A DNA stretch of 64,000 nucleotides from Naumovozyma dairenensis CBS 421 (lineage: Eukaryota > Ascomycota > Saccharomycetes > Saccharomycetales > Saccharomycetaceae). Position numbers and translations under genes: made by a program. This document shows, one piece after another, positions 50,717 to 60,533 of the stretch (positions are counted from its first letter, which is position 1; every line of letters begins with the position of its first letter). The notes under the pieces were generated by a model. The model did not search any database. It had not been told where the DNA came from and saw only the letters and a program-made list of their open reading frames with translations. Location: NCBI RefSeq assembly GCF_000227115.2, contig NC_016480.1:744001-808000 (forward strand). Direction: 5' to 3'.

Positions 50717-51824
50717 CCTAGGATTATATAAATTGTACGCTATCTAAATCGTATGCCAAATCACTACCATTATTTCAAGTAAACTGTGATGATGTAGCGT
50801 TAGAGCCAGGAGGCCTCTTTGTTTTTGACAGTTATCATATCACTGTGATCTTGAGTGTCACTGTTGTGTTACGGTTACCTAACAATTACTTAATAGCGCT
50901 TTTGTTTATTCACTATTTGTATGTCATTCTCTATCTCGGTATATAAGGGAGGACCATTTTAATTCTCTGTTTTATTATCTTGTTTATCTATATGTTTCAT
51001 CATTCCCAGTTACATATTATCTATTATTTTTAGAACCAAACTTTTCTTGGTTTTTATTTATTTTTGACGTTCAAGCTTTTACCATTGAATAGCTTTTAAG
51101 ATTTTAGGAAAAATTGAATCATAAAGTTGAAAAGTAAATAAAAATAAGGAACTTCAGGAAATTTTTTTTGCCCTTGTGCTTGAGTACTCTAGTCATGAAT
51201 TGAATCTTGTTTTATTATAATTACGACAAATTATATGAACTATTTTAGACAAGATGTATATAAGGGAACGTAGAAATTAAACCACAAATTACTTGACTTC
51301 ATATAATTTTTCCAGAGTCGTTGATCCTTACTATTTGGGTTAACTTGGACGTTAATGATTCCCCTATATTGTGTTTCAAAATACTCATCAATCCTGTTAT
51401 CTTTTGTTCATGATTTACACAAAAGGTATATCTACAACTTCGATTGACTTTTACCTACTATGAAGACCTCAACTTCAATCAAGAATTAGTATTCCTGGTG
51501 GTTCTCGTTCATAAGGCAGCAAGAAATATATACTATATTTCATAATATAGTATCGATATGTCAAAGACCTCTGAGTATAGAAGTCACGACATTGAGGACA
51601 AACCAATAACCGTCGCAACACAATTATAGCGAAACGCATACATTAAGTTTATATTTGAGAAGTAATTCGAGCTACTTTGTCATTATCTACCGTGCATAGA
51701 ATACAATCAAGAAGTAAAGATTTATCAAAACTAGGTATAACCTGTAGAGTAGTTTAATGGTGTTGTACTCATTTGGAAACAAACATTTAGGCTAATCATT
51801 CTACCTGGTCACTAATTTCGAAAA
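50717..51824. other. Intergenic downstream of RAM1
   Basis: 1.1 kb AT-rich DNA without a gene-like frame. It contains a perfect dyad ATACTATATT-TCAT-AATATAGTAT (51530-51553). Diverged mobile-element sequence may be present but I cannot show it. Confidence 0.4.
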
Positions 51825-53023
51825 TGTAAGATATCCGATTAGGATTACGAACTGTTGGCGTCATGTCAAAGTGTCACAAAGAAGTATGTTTATTTATCAT
51901 TATTTGAGTAATTGCTGTCATGATGTTATGAGTCGTTTTAGAAAAGCAAGTCAAGAATTATTATTATGAAGTTGTGATGTTCGAAGTAATGACTCGAACT
52001 ACGTTATGCACCGTACACCTTTGTAGCTGTATAACGTTTATTGAATTATAATTGAATATCTCTCGTTGAATTAAGTCGAATGCCATGCAAGTGTTATCTT
52101 ATTATTGTTAAGATTGTTTTTGATTACGGCCACGTCTACGGTTTCGGCCGGCCATGCGTACAAGAGTTATGTATTGGGTCGGTTAAGTTGTATGGTTTTG
52201 CTGAGTGTTTACTCAGGTGTGCTGGATTAGTCTCTCCTAATCAAACCTACAAGTATTTAGAGTGTCCTGCGGAGCACCTAGTCGAAAGGACTTTGAGAGC
52301 GGTGTTTATGATTATGAGTTTTGTTTTATGCATGCATGACTTCAACGAGATATTAGATGAACTTCTAGAATTTATTTGACTTACAAAGTTATTACTTTAT
52401 TAACATTATCCTAAGCCATAATTATGTTGAGAAACTAATTAGGAGCTAATGGAAGTAAGATACTACTAACTTTATTTTATCTCCTGTATTTCTATCCTAT
52501 TCCTATTCCCATTCTATTACCATTCTATTACCATTCTATTACTGTCCTATCCAATCTTTATCCTATTCCTATTTTAGTAACACAGTGCATTACAATGAAA
52601 CAGAATAACATAATATTAAAGGAGTAACATAAGATTAAAGGAGTACGTCTATTATACAATATGATCCCTAAATTATCAAATGTTCCAGAACAAAAACAAG
52701 ATTAAAGGAGTACGCCCAGTATCCAGTACAAAGTCTAAATTATTAAATGTTCCTGAACGAAATATGATTAAATAAGCTCGTTGATTATCTAAGCTAACTA
52801 TTACAGGCAAGTGATTAGATAAAGTAGTTTTGAAAGATATAAAAGGACTAATAGTCGAACTGGAATTAGAAACATTTTAGTTCGTTACTTTATATCTCTT
52901 TATTAGTTATCATTTTATAATATAAAAAGAGAGCAACCGAATCATACATTCACAAGAGTCTTATATTCTTCTCTCTACTTCAGGAAATCAAGATTCAAAA
53001 CTATATCCAACTCATATTTTACA
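51825..53023 (+). mobile_element. LTR-like element A (1.2 kb, TG...CA)
   Basis: Begins TGTAAGATAT and ends ATATTTTACA, so the ends are a 10-bp imperfect inverted repeat with TG/CA termini, as in LTRs. TATAAAAAG at 52921, about 100 bp before the end, suggests the U3-R-U5 order. It matches element B in inverted orientation over about 650 bp at the 5' part and 200 bp at the 3' part. The middle (about 52490-52800) differs and has two 67-bp tandem units (from 52631 and 52698) starting AAGATTAAAGGAGTACG. Flanks are GAAAA and AAAAA. No gag-pol remains, so it looks like a solo LTR, but it would be very long for a yeast LTR. Confidence 0.6.
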
Positions 53024-53028
53024 AAAAA

Positions 53029-54110
53029 TGTAAAATATGAGTTGGGTAATATATCAAAATCTAAACTTCTTAAAGGCAGAGAATAGAATTTAGGATTCTA
53101 ATGAATATATGATTCGGGTTGCTCTCTTTATATAGTATAGATAATAACTAATAAAGAGATATAAATAAGTAACTGAAATACTTCTAATTCCAGTTCAACT
53201 TTCGGTCCTTTTATAATCTTTCAAAAATAGTTTTTCTTCAACTTTTCTTCATTAGGTGTCTATAACTTCTTTCTTGTCAATAACATTTCTTACTAGCCAC
53301 TACTTTTCTCTAACATATCCATAATAGGTAATCTGGATAATATGTTTCCTTTTAAGTTTGTTTCATATCGAACCTCATAATACTTTAACCTTTTCTGTTC
53401 CACGGCAATTCACTGGATTGGTAATAATGAAATAAAATAGAAATAAAATAGAATTAAAATAAAATAAAGTTAGTAGGATCTTCTTTCCACAGGCACACGA
53501 TTAGTTCTTCAACATAATTGTGGCTTAGGATAATGTTAATAAGGTAATAGCTTAGTAAGTCAACAAATTCTTGAAGTTCATATAATTTCTCGTTGAAGTC
53601 ATGCATGCATAAAACAAAATCATAATCATGAACACCGCTCTCAAAGTCCTTTCGACTAGGTGCTCTGCAGGACACTCTAAATACTTGTAGGTTTGATTAG
53701 GAGAGACTAATCCAGAACGCCTGAGTAAACACTCAGCAAAACCATACAACTTAACCGACCCAATACATAACTCTTGTACGCATGGCCGGCCGAAACCGTA
53801 GACGTGGCTGCACTCAAAACAATCTTAACAATAATAAGATAACACTTGCATGACATTCAACATAATTCAACAAAAGATATTCCATCATAATTCACAAACG
53901 TTATGCAGCTACAACATGTATGGTGCATAACGTAGTTCGAGTCATTACTTCGAACCTGGTAAACTTCATAATAATTCATAACTCACTTGACTGATTGCGA
54001 CACATAAATTCGTGACAGTAATTACTCAAATACTAGTAAAATAAAACATACTTCTTTGTGACACTTGGACGTGATGCCAATACTTCGTTATCTCAATCGG
54101 ATATCTTACA
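53029..54110 (-). mobile_element. LTR-like element B (1.08 kb, inverted copy of A)
   Basis: Inverted relative of element A, separated from it by AAAAA (53024-53028). Its outer end reads GGATATCTTACA (54099-54110), the complement of the A start. A TATATAAAG box lies about 100 bp from its inner end. The most conserved part with A (about 53500-53815) differs at only a few positions, while its middle (about 53230-53450) is unrelated. The outer end lies 18 bp before tRNA-Val, the distance at which Ty3-type elements insert at Pol III start sites. Frames at 53454-53749 exist only through nucleotide identity with A. Confidence 0.6.
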
Positions 54111-54128
54111 AAAACAACGAATTAATAT

Positions 54129-54202
54129 GGTTTCGTGGTCTAGTCGGTTATGGCATCTGCTTAACACGCAGAACGTCCCCAGTTCGATCCTGGGCGAAAT
54201 CA
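54129..54202 (+). tRNA. tRNA-Val(AAC): tRNA-Val (anticodon AAC)
   Basis: 74 nt, no intron. Acceptor arms GGTTTCG/CGAAATC, A-box TGGTCTAGTCGGTTATGGC, anticodon loop with AAC in CTTAACACG, T-arm CCAGTTCGATCCTGG, discriminator A. Matches S. cerevisiae tRNA-Val(AAC). A TTTTTT terminator follows at about 54208. Confidence 0.98.
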
Positions 54203-54552
54203 GTTAATTTTTTAATACTTTTTATTTACTCTTGAACTTAAAATAAGAGCTGTTAATTCATTATTGTTTCGCCTTTCTTTCCACTTATAATGTCATCGCC
54301 ATTGGTTTGAATCACGACCTACTTCCAATAGTAACTGGTTCTTCTGCTTCATTTTTATTTTCACACTAAAAGAGTCTTGTTTTCTCTGGCGCTTAAACGT
54401 TTTGTGAAATTTGAAGTTGGGGGACCTTAGGAAACACCTTTACAACATTTTAAAGTATAGACAGAGAGAGCTGTCCTGACATGCCGATAAACGCAAGTTG
54501 CTCAACAAGAGATATCATCCACACATAATATTTGCTAGTATTATAATAAAAT
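54203..54552. other. Intergenic tRNA-Val to UBX3
   Basis: 350 bp with the UBX3 promoter. Nothing else recognised. Confidence 0.35.
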
Positions 54553-55872
54553 ATGAATTTCATCAATCATGCATTAGGATCATCTAATGCAAGCGGTCCT
54601 GATTTTGTTCGATCGATACCCGGCGCCTTCCCTAATCAATCAAGAAATGGTAATAGTAACACCGAGTCAGGTACTAACCATAATAATGGATCTACCGATG
54701 GAGCAACTGCTCCATCAAGAAGTTTAGCGTTCTTTAAAGTAATCTACAGAATCCCATTGCTATTACTTTTCTATTTCATGAAAGTATCGCTCGTATTGTT
54801 CACAACCACCAAGAGTTTCTTAAAATACGAGGAGTTTTATAAAAAAGCCAAACTTGAACATAAGGTTGAGCTAAATGACATCATTGATACGATATCCAAC
54901 CAGGCCATTCCACTAGATGATAATTCTTCGTACACTTTTGCATCCTTATACAGTGTCGAAAATGGACGATTTAATAAAGGATATATGAGAGACAGTTACA
55001 CTGATTTACTCGCTGGCACATCAGATCAAGCAACATTTGGAATGATATATTTACATGACCCGTTATTAGACGATCCAATGCAATATGTCAATGATATACT
55101 ATGTACGGAACCATTCATTACTCTTATTCAAAAATTTCAAATGTTACTATGGATCGGAGATGTTACCAAATCTGAAGGTTTACAAGTAGCAAACTCTTTA
55201 AAAGTAAGGAAATTCCCATTTTTGGGATTCATAACTTTGAAAAATGAAAGTAAAGTTGAATTGGTAAAAAGTTATCAAGGCTCTTTGATAGAATGTGACT
55301 ATTCCTCGCAGTCACTAGAAAATATTCTAACTAAGGCATATCCAAAATTAGTTAATATAAGGCAACAAAGACAGAATCAAGCAATGGAGAGCCTAATAAG
55401 AGAACAACAAGATGCTCGATACCAAACATCTCTCAATAGAGATCAAGAAAGAGAGCGTCGAAGAGTACAGGCAAGAGAACGCGAACAAATGGAAAGGCAT
55501 AGAGAAATTCAAGAACGACAATGGCTACTTTGGAGGAAAGCAAGATTACATCCAGAACCAGTTGGAAACGAAATCAATTCCTCTAGAATAGCACTTCGGG
55601 TAGATGGGAACCGTGTAGTTAGGAAATTCGATTCTAGTTTACCGATTGAAGAAATATATGCTTATGCAGAATTATATTCGAAAGGGCTACTTGAAGCTGA
55701 CGCTGAATATGATTCCCATGATGAATATCCCTCGGGCTATGATCACGAATACACTTTCAAGTTAGTGTGTCTAGCACCAAGGAAAGAATTAGACCCATCA
55801 ACAATAATCTCTGAAGAACCTCTAATTTATCCATCTGGGAATGTAGTTATAGAAGACATTGGAGAGATTTGA
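54553..55872 (+). CDS. UBX3: Ubx3, UBX-domain Cdc48 adaptor
   Basis: Membrane-linked UBX protein that recruits Cdc48; in S. cerevisiae linked to endocytosis and the Dsc ligase complex. 439 residues. Order: Ser/Asn-rich N-terminus, hydrophobic hairpin (YRIPLLLLFYFMKVSLVLFT, about 65-90), thioredoxin-like UAS domain (GMIYLHDPLLDDPMQYVNDI ... LRKFPFLGFITLK-type core), a charged Arg/Glu/Gln coiled coil (about 275-330), and a UBX fold (SRIALRVDGNRVVRKFDSSL ... EEIYAYAELYSKG) ending EDIGEI. Synteny with YDL091C supports it. Confidence 0.92.
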   Translation: MNFINHALGSSNASGPDFVRSIPGAFPNQSRNGNSNTESGTNHNNGSTDGATAPSRSLAFFKVIYRIPLLLLFYFMKVSLVLFTTTKSFLKYEEFYKKAKLEHKVELNDIIDTISNQAIPLDDNSSYTFASLYSVENGRFNKGYMRDSYTDLLAGTSDQATFGMIYLHDPLLDDPMQYVNDILCTEPFITLIQKFQMLLWIGDVTKSEGLQVANSLKVRKFPFLGFITLKNESKVELVKSYQGSLIECDYSSQSLENILTKAYPKLVNIRQQRQNQAMESLIREQQDARYQTSLNRDQERERRRVQAREREQMERHREIQERQWLLWRKARLHPEPVGNEINSSRIALRVDGNRVVRKFDSSLPIEEIYAYAELYSKGLLEADAEYDSHDEYPSGYDHEYTFKLVCLAPRKELDPSTIISEEPLIYPSGNVVIEDIGEI

Positions 55873-56037
55873 TTATACTGATTATGTTGGTAGTAGTATA
55901 ATAGATATATTTTTATAACACGAATAAACTATATTATACAACCTGATATAATGATAATAGTAATATCTTGTCCAGCCCATTCATCGAGCTGATGCGCATT
56001 AGAGATAGATGATTAGTTCTGAATATCTTCCCCCAAT

Positions 56038-56472
56038 TCATTTCTTCCCTTTCTTTTTATCCTTGGTACCTGCAGACTTCCCTTTCTTTTTCTTTTTCTT
56101 GATTAATCCATTCATACTTGATTTCACAACTGATGTATAATCTTGCCAAAATTTATCCAATTGATCAGAATTTATAATAGTAGAACATTTGGTTTTCTTC
56201 GCATGTGAACCATATGATATCCTTATTAAAAGTGGATATTCTTTAGTTGAAATTTCTTTCCCTGCAGGTACCACACCTGTTGCTTTTTGCGAAACATCAA
56301 AGAATGGTTGTTTAGTACTATCTAATTCTGGATTCTCTTCAACTGGATCACGGTCAATCAACCTCTTAAGAGTTAGATGAACCGTTATTTTCTTTTCATT
56401 GGCAATTTTGAAAAACTCTGAAACTTTTACCAGAAAAGTCTCTGATGATAGACATCCTTCATTTGTAGACAT
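56038..56472 (-). CDS. SRP14: Srp14, signal recognition particle subunit
   Basis: Alu-domain subunit of SRP that slows translation while the ribosome is targeted to the ER. About 144 residues. The start is set at the second in-frame Met (MSTNEGCLSSETFLVKVSEF), which fits the S. cerevisiae N-terminus; the frame opens at 56493. Core YPLLIRISYGSHAKKTKCST and FWQDYTSVVKSSMNGLIKKK, followed by a Lys-rich tail, are typical. Same strand as PMT5 and PMT1, as in YDL092W-YDL095W. Confidence 0.95.
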   Translation of the reverse strand: MSTNEGCLSSETFLVKVSEFFKIANEKKITVHLTLKRLIDRDPVEENPELDSTKQPFFDVSQKATGVVPAGKEISTKEYPLLIRISYGSHAKKTKCSTIINSDQLDKFWQDYTSVVKSSMNGLIKKKKKKGKSAGTKDKKKGKK

Positions 56473-56941
56473 TTTTCTTGTTATATTATCCAAAAATCAC
56501 ACTACACTGAGAGTCTTTCCTTTAAACGAGCGTAGTGCTTGTCGATAGCTAATTCTGCCTGTCACTGATCTTCCTTACAAGAGGAAACCTTTCTGATAAT
56601 GTCGTGCTAATAGTCTTTGTCCAAACGGTACTTGTCAGTTTAACATTATCAATTTCTGAACGTTGGTTGTACCCGTTCCTTAAGCGCTACGTCGTAACGT
56701 TAAGTTTTACTTCGGGAACACGAAAACATGATTGAAATTTAACTCTTGCTAACGATTACTAGATGAAGAGATTACACCAGTATCTTCACTCCTTACCCAA
56801 AATCGTACACATACTATCCATACACCAGTTAACTATGCTGTTATTATAAAACACAGAACATCTTTTGAATGTTTTTAAGTTAATATTTATAAATGGTTTC
56901 TTTTAATATCTAATTATTGTTACGTACCTTTATTCAGTAAG
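56473..56941. other. Intergenic SRP14-PMT5
   Basis: 470 bp: SRP14 promoter and PMT5 3' end. Nothing recognised. Confidence 0.35.
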
Positions 56942-59900
56942 CTAATGAAGGACAAACTCTTCAACAATACCACCCTGTTCTTCTACTAGCCTTTTAGCAT
57001 CCTCCGGTGACAATTCGTTTCCAAATTCATCTATGAACTTTTTAGGTTTCCCGTCGTGTATAAGTGATTCGATGTCGACCGTATTAGTGGGGAAAGGTTC
57101 CTCTTCGTCTTCTTGCAATCTTTCAAAAGAGCCACCTTCTTGAACCATTTTTCTTGCTACCTCTGGATCAAGTTCGTTACCATTTTCGTCAACAAATTTT
57201 TTAGGAATAGGTTCATGCAAGATTTGTTCAAAAGCTTCGTCATTATTTTGATCAGAATCTTGTTCTAATTCTTGTTCAGCGGCATGAACGTTTTCAATGG
57301 GAGGAGTTTCCGGTTGCTCTTGAATACCGCCATCATCGTTGTGGACTGTTCCGGCAACACCATCCTGACTTCCTTTATCACCTCCGTTGACTGGGAATGA
57401 TTCTTCGTTGTCGAATGAAGGTTCAAATGATACCGATTGCGCTTCTTCTTCTTTCACTGGTTCTTCATTTTCTTGAACATCTCCTTGCAAGGTTTCTTGT
57501 TGATGTTCTTGTTGGTGTTCTTGAACATTTTCTTGAATGTTTTTTTGGGCGTTTTCTTGAATGTTTTCTTCAATATTCTCCTGTCCCTCTCCTTCTCCTT
57601 TAACCTGTCCGTTTACTACACGTTCAAACGAGCCACCTTGTTCAGCGATTAGTCTTCTTGCTTCTTCTTCTGGAATTTCGTTACCATTTTGGTCAATGAA
57701 CTTCTTAACGACACCATCATCAACCACCTCATCGAATTTCTCAATTTCAGTCAATGGAGCTCCAGGTATTGGAGTTGGAGGAGCTGGAGCAGCTAAAGTC
57801 TTAGATGGGGAGATTAATGGATTGCCTTCATAGGTTCCATCTGGGTGGGCATCATATTCACGGTAAGTCGAATAAAACGAAGAACAGTCATAATCCCAGT
57901 CAGACAACAATTTGGATTGTTCACAAAGGTCAGTGGTCCATCTAGTACCGTAAACCAAGGAAGAATGACCGCTGAAAAAACGAACAGCCATGAAAACGAA
58001 AACAACGATCAAAACATAACCGGAAGATTTTCTTCTCTCAAAGAAATAAGAGACAATCATCTCTAAACCATGTCCTAGAGCTAAGATACCGAAATAATAG
58101 GCTGGGAGGTAATTATTTAAGAAAAGCTGCCCCTTGAACAACAAAGATGGTGCGAAATTCAAAATAAAACCTAATAAATACTGGATCACTTGGAGATGGA
58201 AGTTAATAACAACAGGATCCTGAGAAAGTTCATAACCTAACTGCCACCTTAGTAATTGCAAAGCACTGTTTCCTAAGAAAAGCGCAATAAAAGCAGTAAC
58301 TGACCACCATACAACAGCATTGCCGAGTAAATAAATATCTTGATGTCCTTCGTTCCAAAAATCAATACCACGTGGCATTAGTGGCCAAGAAAATGGACTG
58401 GATTCGTATGGATGAGTATTATCTATCTTACCTGAAACGTGTAAGATTTTCTTGTGAGTTTCAATAAATTTATCCAAAAAGGTGGGTTTCTGGTAGGATA
58501 CACGGTCAGTTTCATCTGGTAATAGTGGGTTCTCATTACTTTCGACATACCAGGTGGTTAAGTAATCTTTTCCTGAATAACCGCAAGTAACTTCTTGCTG
58601 ATTAAAACCTTTCTTATCAAGTTTAGTTTCATGAGAGAAGAGGTAGCAGCCCATGATAGCGTGTTTCAATCTGAATTTAGTTTCAAGAGCTCTAATATGT
58701 TGTTGTGCCTCTCCAGGAACAGATTCATCTTCATCAATTTCAATAATCCAATCATCGTTACCATCACCTTCGAAATTTTCAAACCCGTAACAAGACACTT
58801 CTTTTTGCCAATCACTGTTTTCTGATACTGGTGGTTTATGATCATGAGTATGTACCCTACAAAAAGTATTATGTAATAGTTTGATTTTCATACCAGAGGT
58901 CAAGTTCTTCCATTCGGTAACATTTGCCAATGGTTTATCGTATAACTCCACTAACCATTCGTTGTTTCCATCTTCATAAGGATACAAGGATATTTGTTGT
59001 TGATTCGAACCTGTTTCATAATAATGGCTATGTGAATGTAAATAACCTCCATTGGTACCGGTGTGACGTAAAGTAATCCTGGAACCAACACCAACCTCAG
59101 CTGGAATATCTTGTGGAATTGTGTTATTGATTAAAGCTGTTCTAAACTCTTGAGTGAAATACTGACTAATACTCGAATCAACATTTGCCAATTGGAAATG
59201 TAAATAGAAAACGAAAACGTACATGCAGAATGGAACAACTAAAAGGGTTGCGATTTTTATCGCAGCGATCTTGAAAGATGAACAAACAGATCTGTTCAAA
59301 TCACCAACCATAAACCATAATCTAAACAAGCACATCAAACCAACCCAGGCGAATGCACCTACAGCAACCCATTTGGAAGAGATAGCAAAACCTAAAGAAA
59401 TTGAAGACAAAAACACTAAAAAGTAGGATTTTATGGAACCAGCTTGATATAACTCTGATTTTTGAACAAAATATACTGCAAGTGCAATAAAGAAAACTAG
59501 GGGAGAATCTAACATAATAAAACGAGAAACTGTGACATAGGAGTTTTCGACTGCTAAACATATAGCTGTCGCTAAGGCGACCCAAATTCTGACACCCGAG
59601 ACACGCAATGTAAGATACAATACGACAACAGTGAATGAACCTAGTAGAGCAGATAAGGATCTCATTAAAACATATGGAGTGGCAGCAGAGAAGGCTGCAC
59701 CAATACGGCCGAAATCGAATGATCCTTTAAATCCTGATAAGTAACCAATAGCGGCATAAAGTAGTTTGACCAAAGGAGGATTAACGTCGAGGAAAAATGT
59801 TCCTTTCAGATATTTTGAGGCGAATCCACCGTATACAACTTCATCAAAAACGACACTGTTTGGCCAGCTCAAATCATGTAATCGGATAATCGATGTAAAT

Positions 59901-60085
59901 ATCCATAAAGTAGCAACTAGTACTTTCTCATTAAACGTTTGGATAGTACGTGATTTGACTAAATGATTGCTTGGTTCTATATTTAAATAAGGTCTCAATG
60001 GCCCACTTTTAACTTCTGGTATTTGGACAATTGGTTCCTCAACCGCGTCAGGGTTCTTTTCTTTAGTACCCTTACTCACAGCCAT
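56942..60085 (-). CDS. PMT5: Protein O-mannosyltransferase at the PMT5 position, with long C-tail
   Basis: ER enzyme family that transfers mannose from dolichol-P-mannose to Ser/Thr. 1047 residues from the ATG at 60085 (MAVSKGTKEKN); the frame opens at 60175, but that extension is unlike PMTs. Loop 1 keeps the acidic pair in NSVVFDEVVYGGFASKYLKG, but the next motif is DVNPPL where DVHPPL is usual. MIR repeats follow (HTGTNGGYLHSHSHYY, SDWQKEVSCYGFENF, HAIMGCYLFSHETKL), then the C-terminal membrane block. From about residue 780 is a 260-residue Glu/Gln-rich tail with three copies of KKFxDxxGNE...ARxxxxxxGGxxE (about 793, 960 and 1015) and a Gln/Glu/Asn repeat between the first two. The tail is far longer than I know from PMT family members (about 750-820). 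Symbol by synteny. Confidence 0.8.
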   Translation of the reverse strand: MAVSKGTKEKNPDAVEEPIVQIPEVKSGPLRPYLNIEPSNHLVKSRTIQTFNEKVLVATLWIFTSIIRLHDLSWPNSVVFDEVVYGGFASKYLKGTFFLDVNPPLVKLLYAAIGYLSGFKGSFDFGRIGAAFSAATPYVLMRSLSALLGSFTVVVLYLTLRVSGVRIWVALATAICLAVENSYVTVSRFIMLDSPLVFFIALAVYFVQKSELYQAGSIKSYFLVFLSSISLGFAISSKWVAVGAFAWVGLMCLFRLWFMVGDLNRSVCSSFKIAAIKIATLLVVPFCMYVFVFYLHFQLANVDSSISQYFTQEFRTALINNTIPQDIPAEVGVGSRITLRHTGTNGGYLHSHSHYYETGSNQQQISLYPYEDGNNEWLVELYDKPLANVTEWKNLTSGMKIKLLHNTFCRVHTHDHKPPVSENSDWQKEVSCYGFENFEGDGNDDWIIEIDEDESVPGEAQQHIRALETKFRLKHAIMGCYLFSHETKLDKKGFNQQEVTCGYSGKDYLTTWYVESNENPLLPDETDRVSYQKPTFLDKFIETHKKILHVSGKIDNTHPYESSPFSWPLMPRGIDFWNEGHQDIYLLGNAVVWWSVTAFIALFLGNSALQLLRWQLGYELSQDPVVINFHLQVIQYLLGFILNFAPSLLFKGQLFLNNYLPAYYFGILALGHGLEMIVSYFFERRKSSGYVLIVVFVFMAVRFFSGHSSLVYGTRWTTDLCEQSKLLSDWDYDCSSFYSTYREYDAHPDGTYEGNPLISPSKTLAAPAPPTPIPGAPLTEIEKFDEVVDDGVVKKFIDQNGNEIPEEEARRLIAEQGGSFERVVNGQVKGEGEGQENIEENIQENAQKNIQENVQEHQQEHQQETLQGDVQENEEPVKEEEAQSVSFEPSFDNEESFPVNGGDKGSQDGVAGTVHNDDGGIQEQPETPPIENVHAAEQELEQDSDQNNDEAFEQILHEPIPKKFVDENGNELDPEVARKMVQEGGSFERLQEDEEEPFPTNTVDIESLIHDGKPKKFIDEFGNELSPEDAKRLVEEQGGIVEEFVLH

Positions 60086-60533
60086 TTTTCTTAATTCCAA
60101 ACGAATATGATTATTGCTTGAATGGTAGGAAAGTAAATAACAGAAAATTGATGAGAAAATATTCGCTTTATCCAATCTCCTTCTCTTAGGAACAATTCAA
60201 GGGAAAGCACTTTCTCTGGTTATATAAATTTTAGATTTCCTTATGTTTATTCAGCTTCGTAGGTTTGAGGCAGCGAAGTGCCACGTCGCAGGAAATTGAG
60301 AAATCTGATAATTTACCGCCGAAGGTTCTTTACGTAACAAACCACTCTACTTCAAATGACAACAAGAAGTAGACAACAAGATTGATTTTACATTTTTTAC
60401 AACATACATAAGGCATTGCAATAACATTATTATTACTTGCTATTCGGCTTGCTTTAATTTATAAGTGTTGTATGTAATAAATATATCTATATATATACTT
60501 GTATGGATAATATTTTTTTTATATCTATATCAT
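60086..60533. other. Intergenic PMT5-PMT1
   Basis: 450 bp: PMT5 promoter and PMT1 3' region. Nothing recognised. Confidence 0.35.

Noticed and set aside
52080..52379. 99-codon frame in element A with a similar frame in element B
   Set aside because: The shared peptide follows from near-identical DNA. The B copies are split into different frames, so there is no sign of selection on protein.
60086..60175. 30-residue N-terminal extension of PMT5
   Set aside because: Not similar to PMT N-termini; the ATG at 60085 gives the usual charged start.
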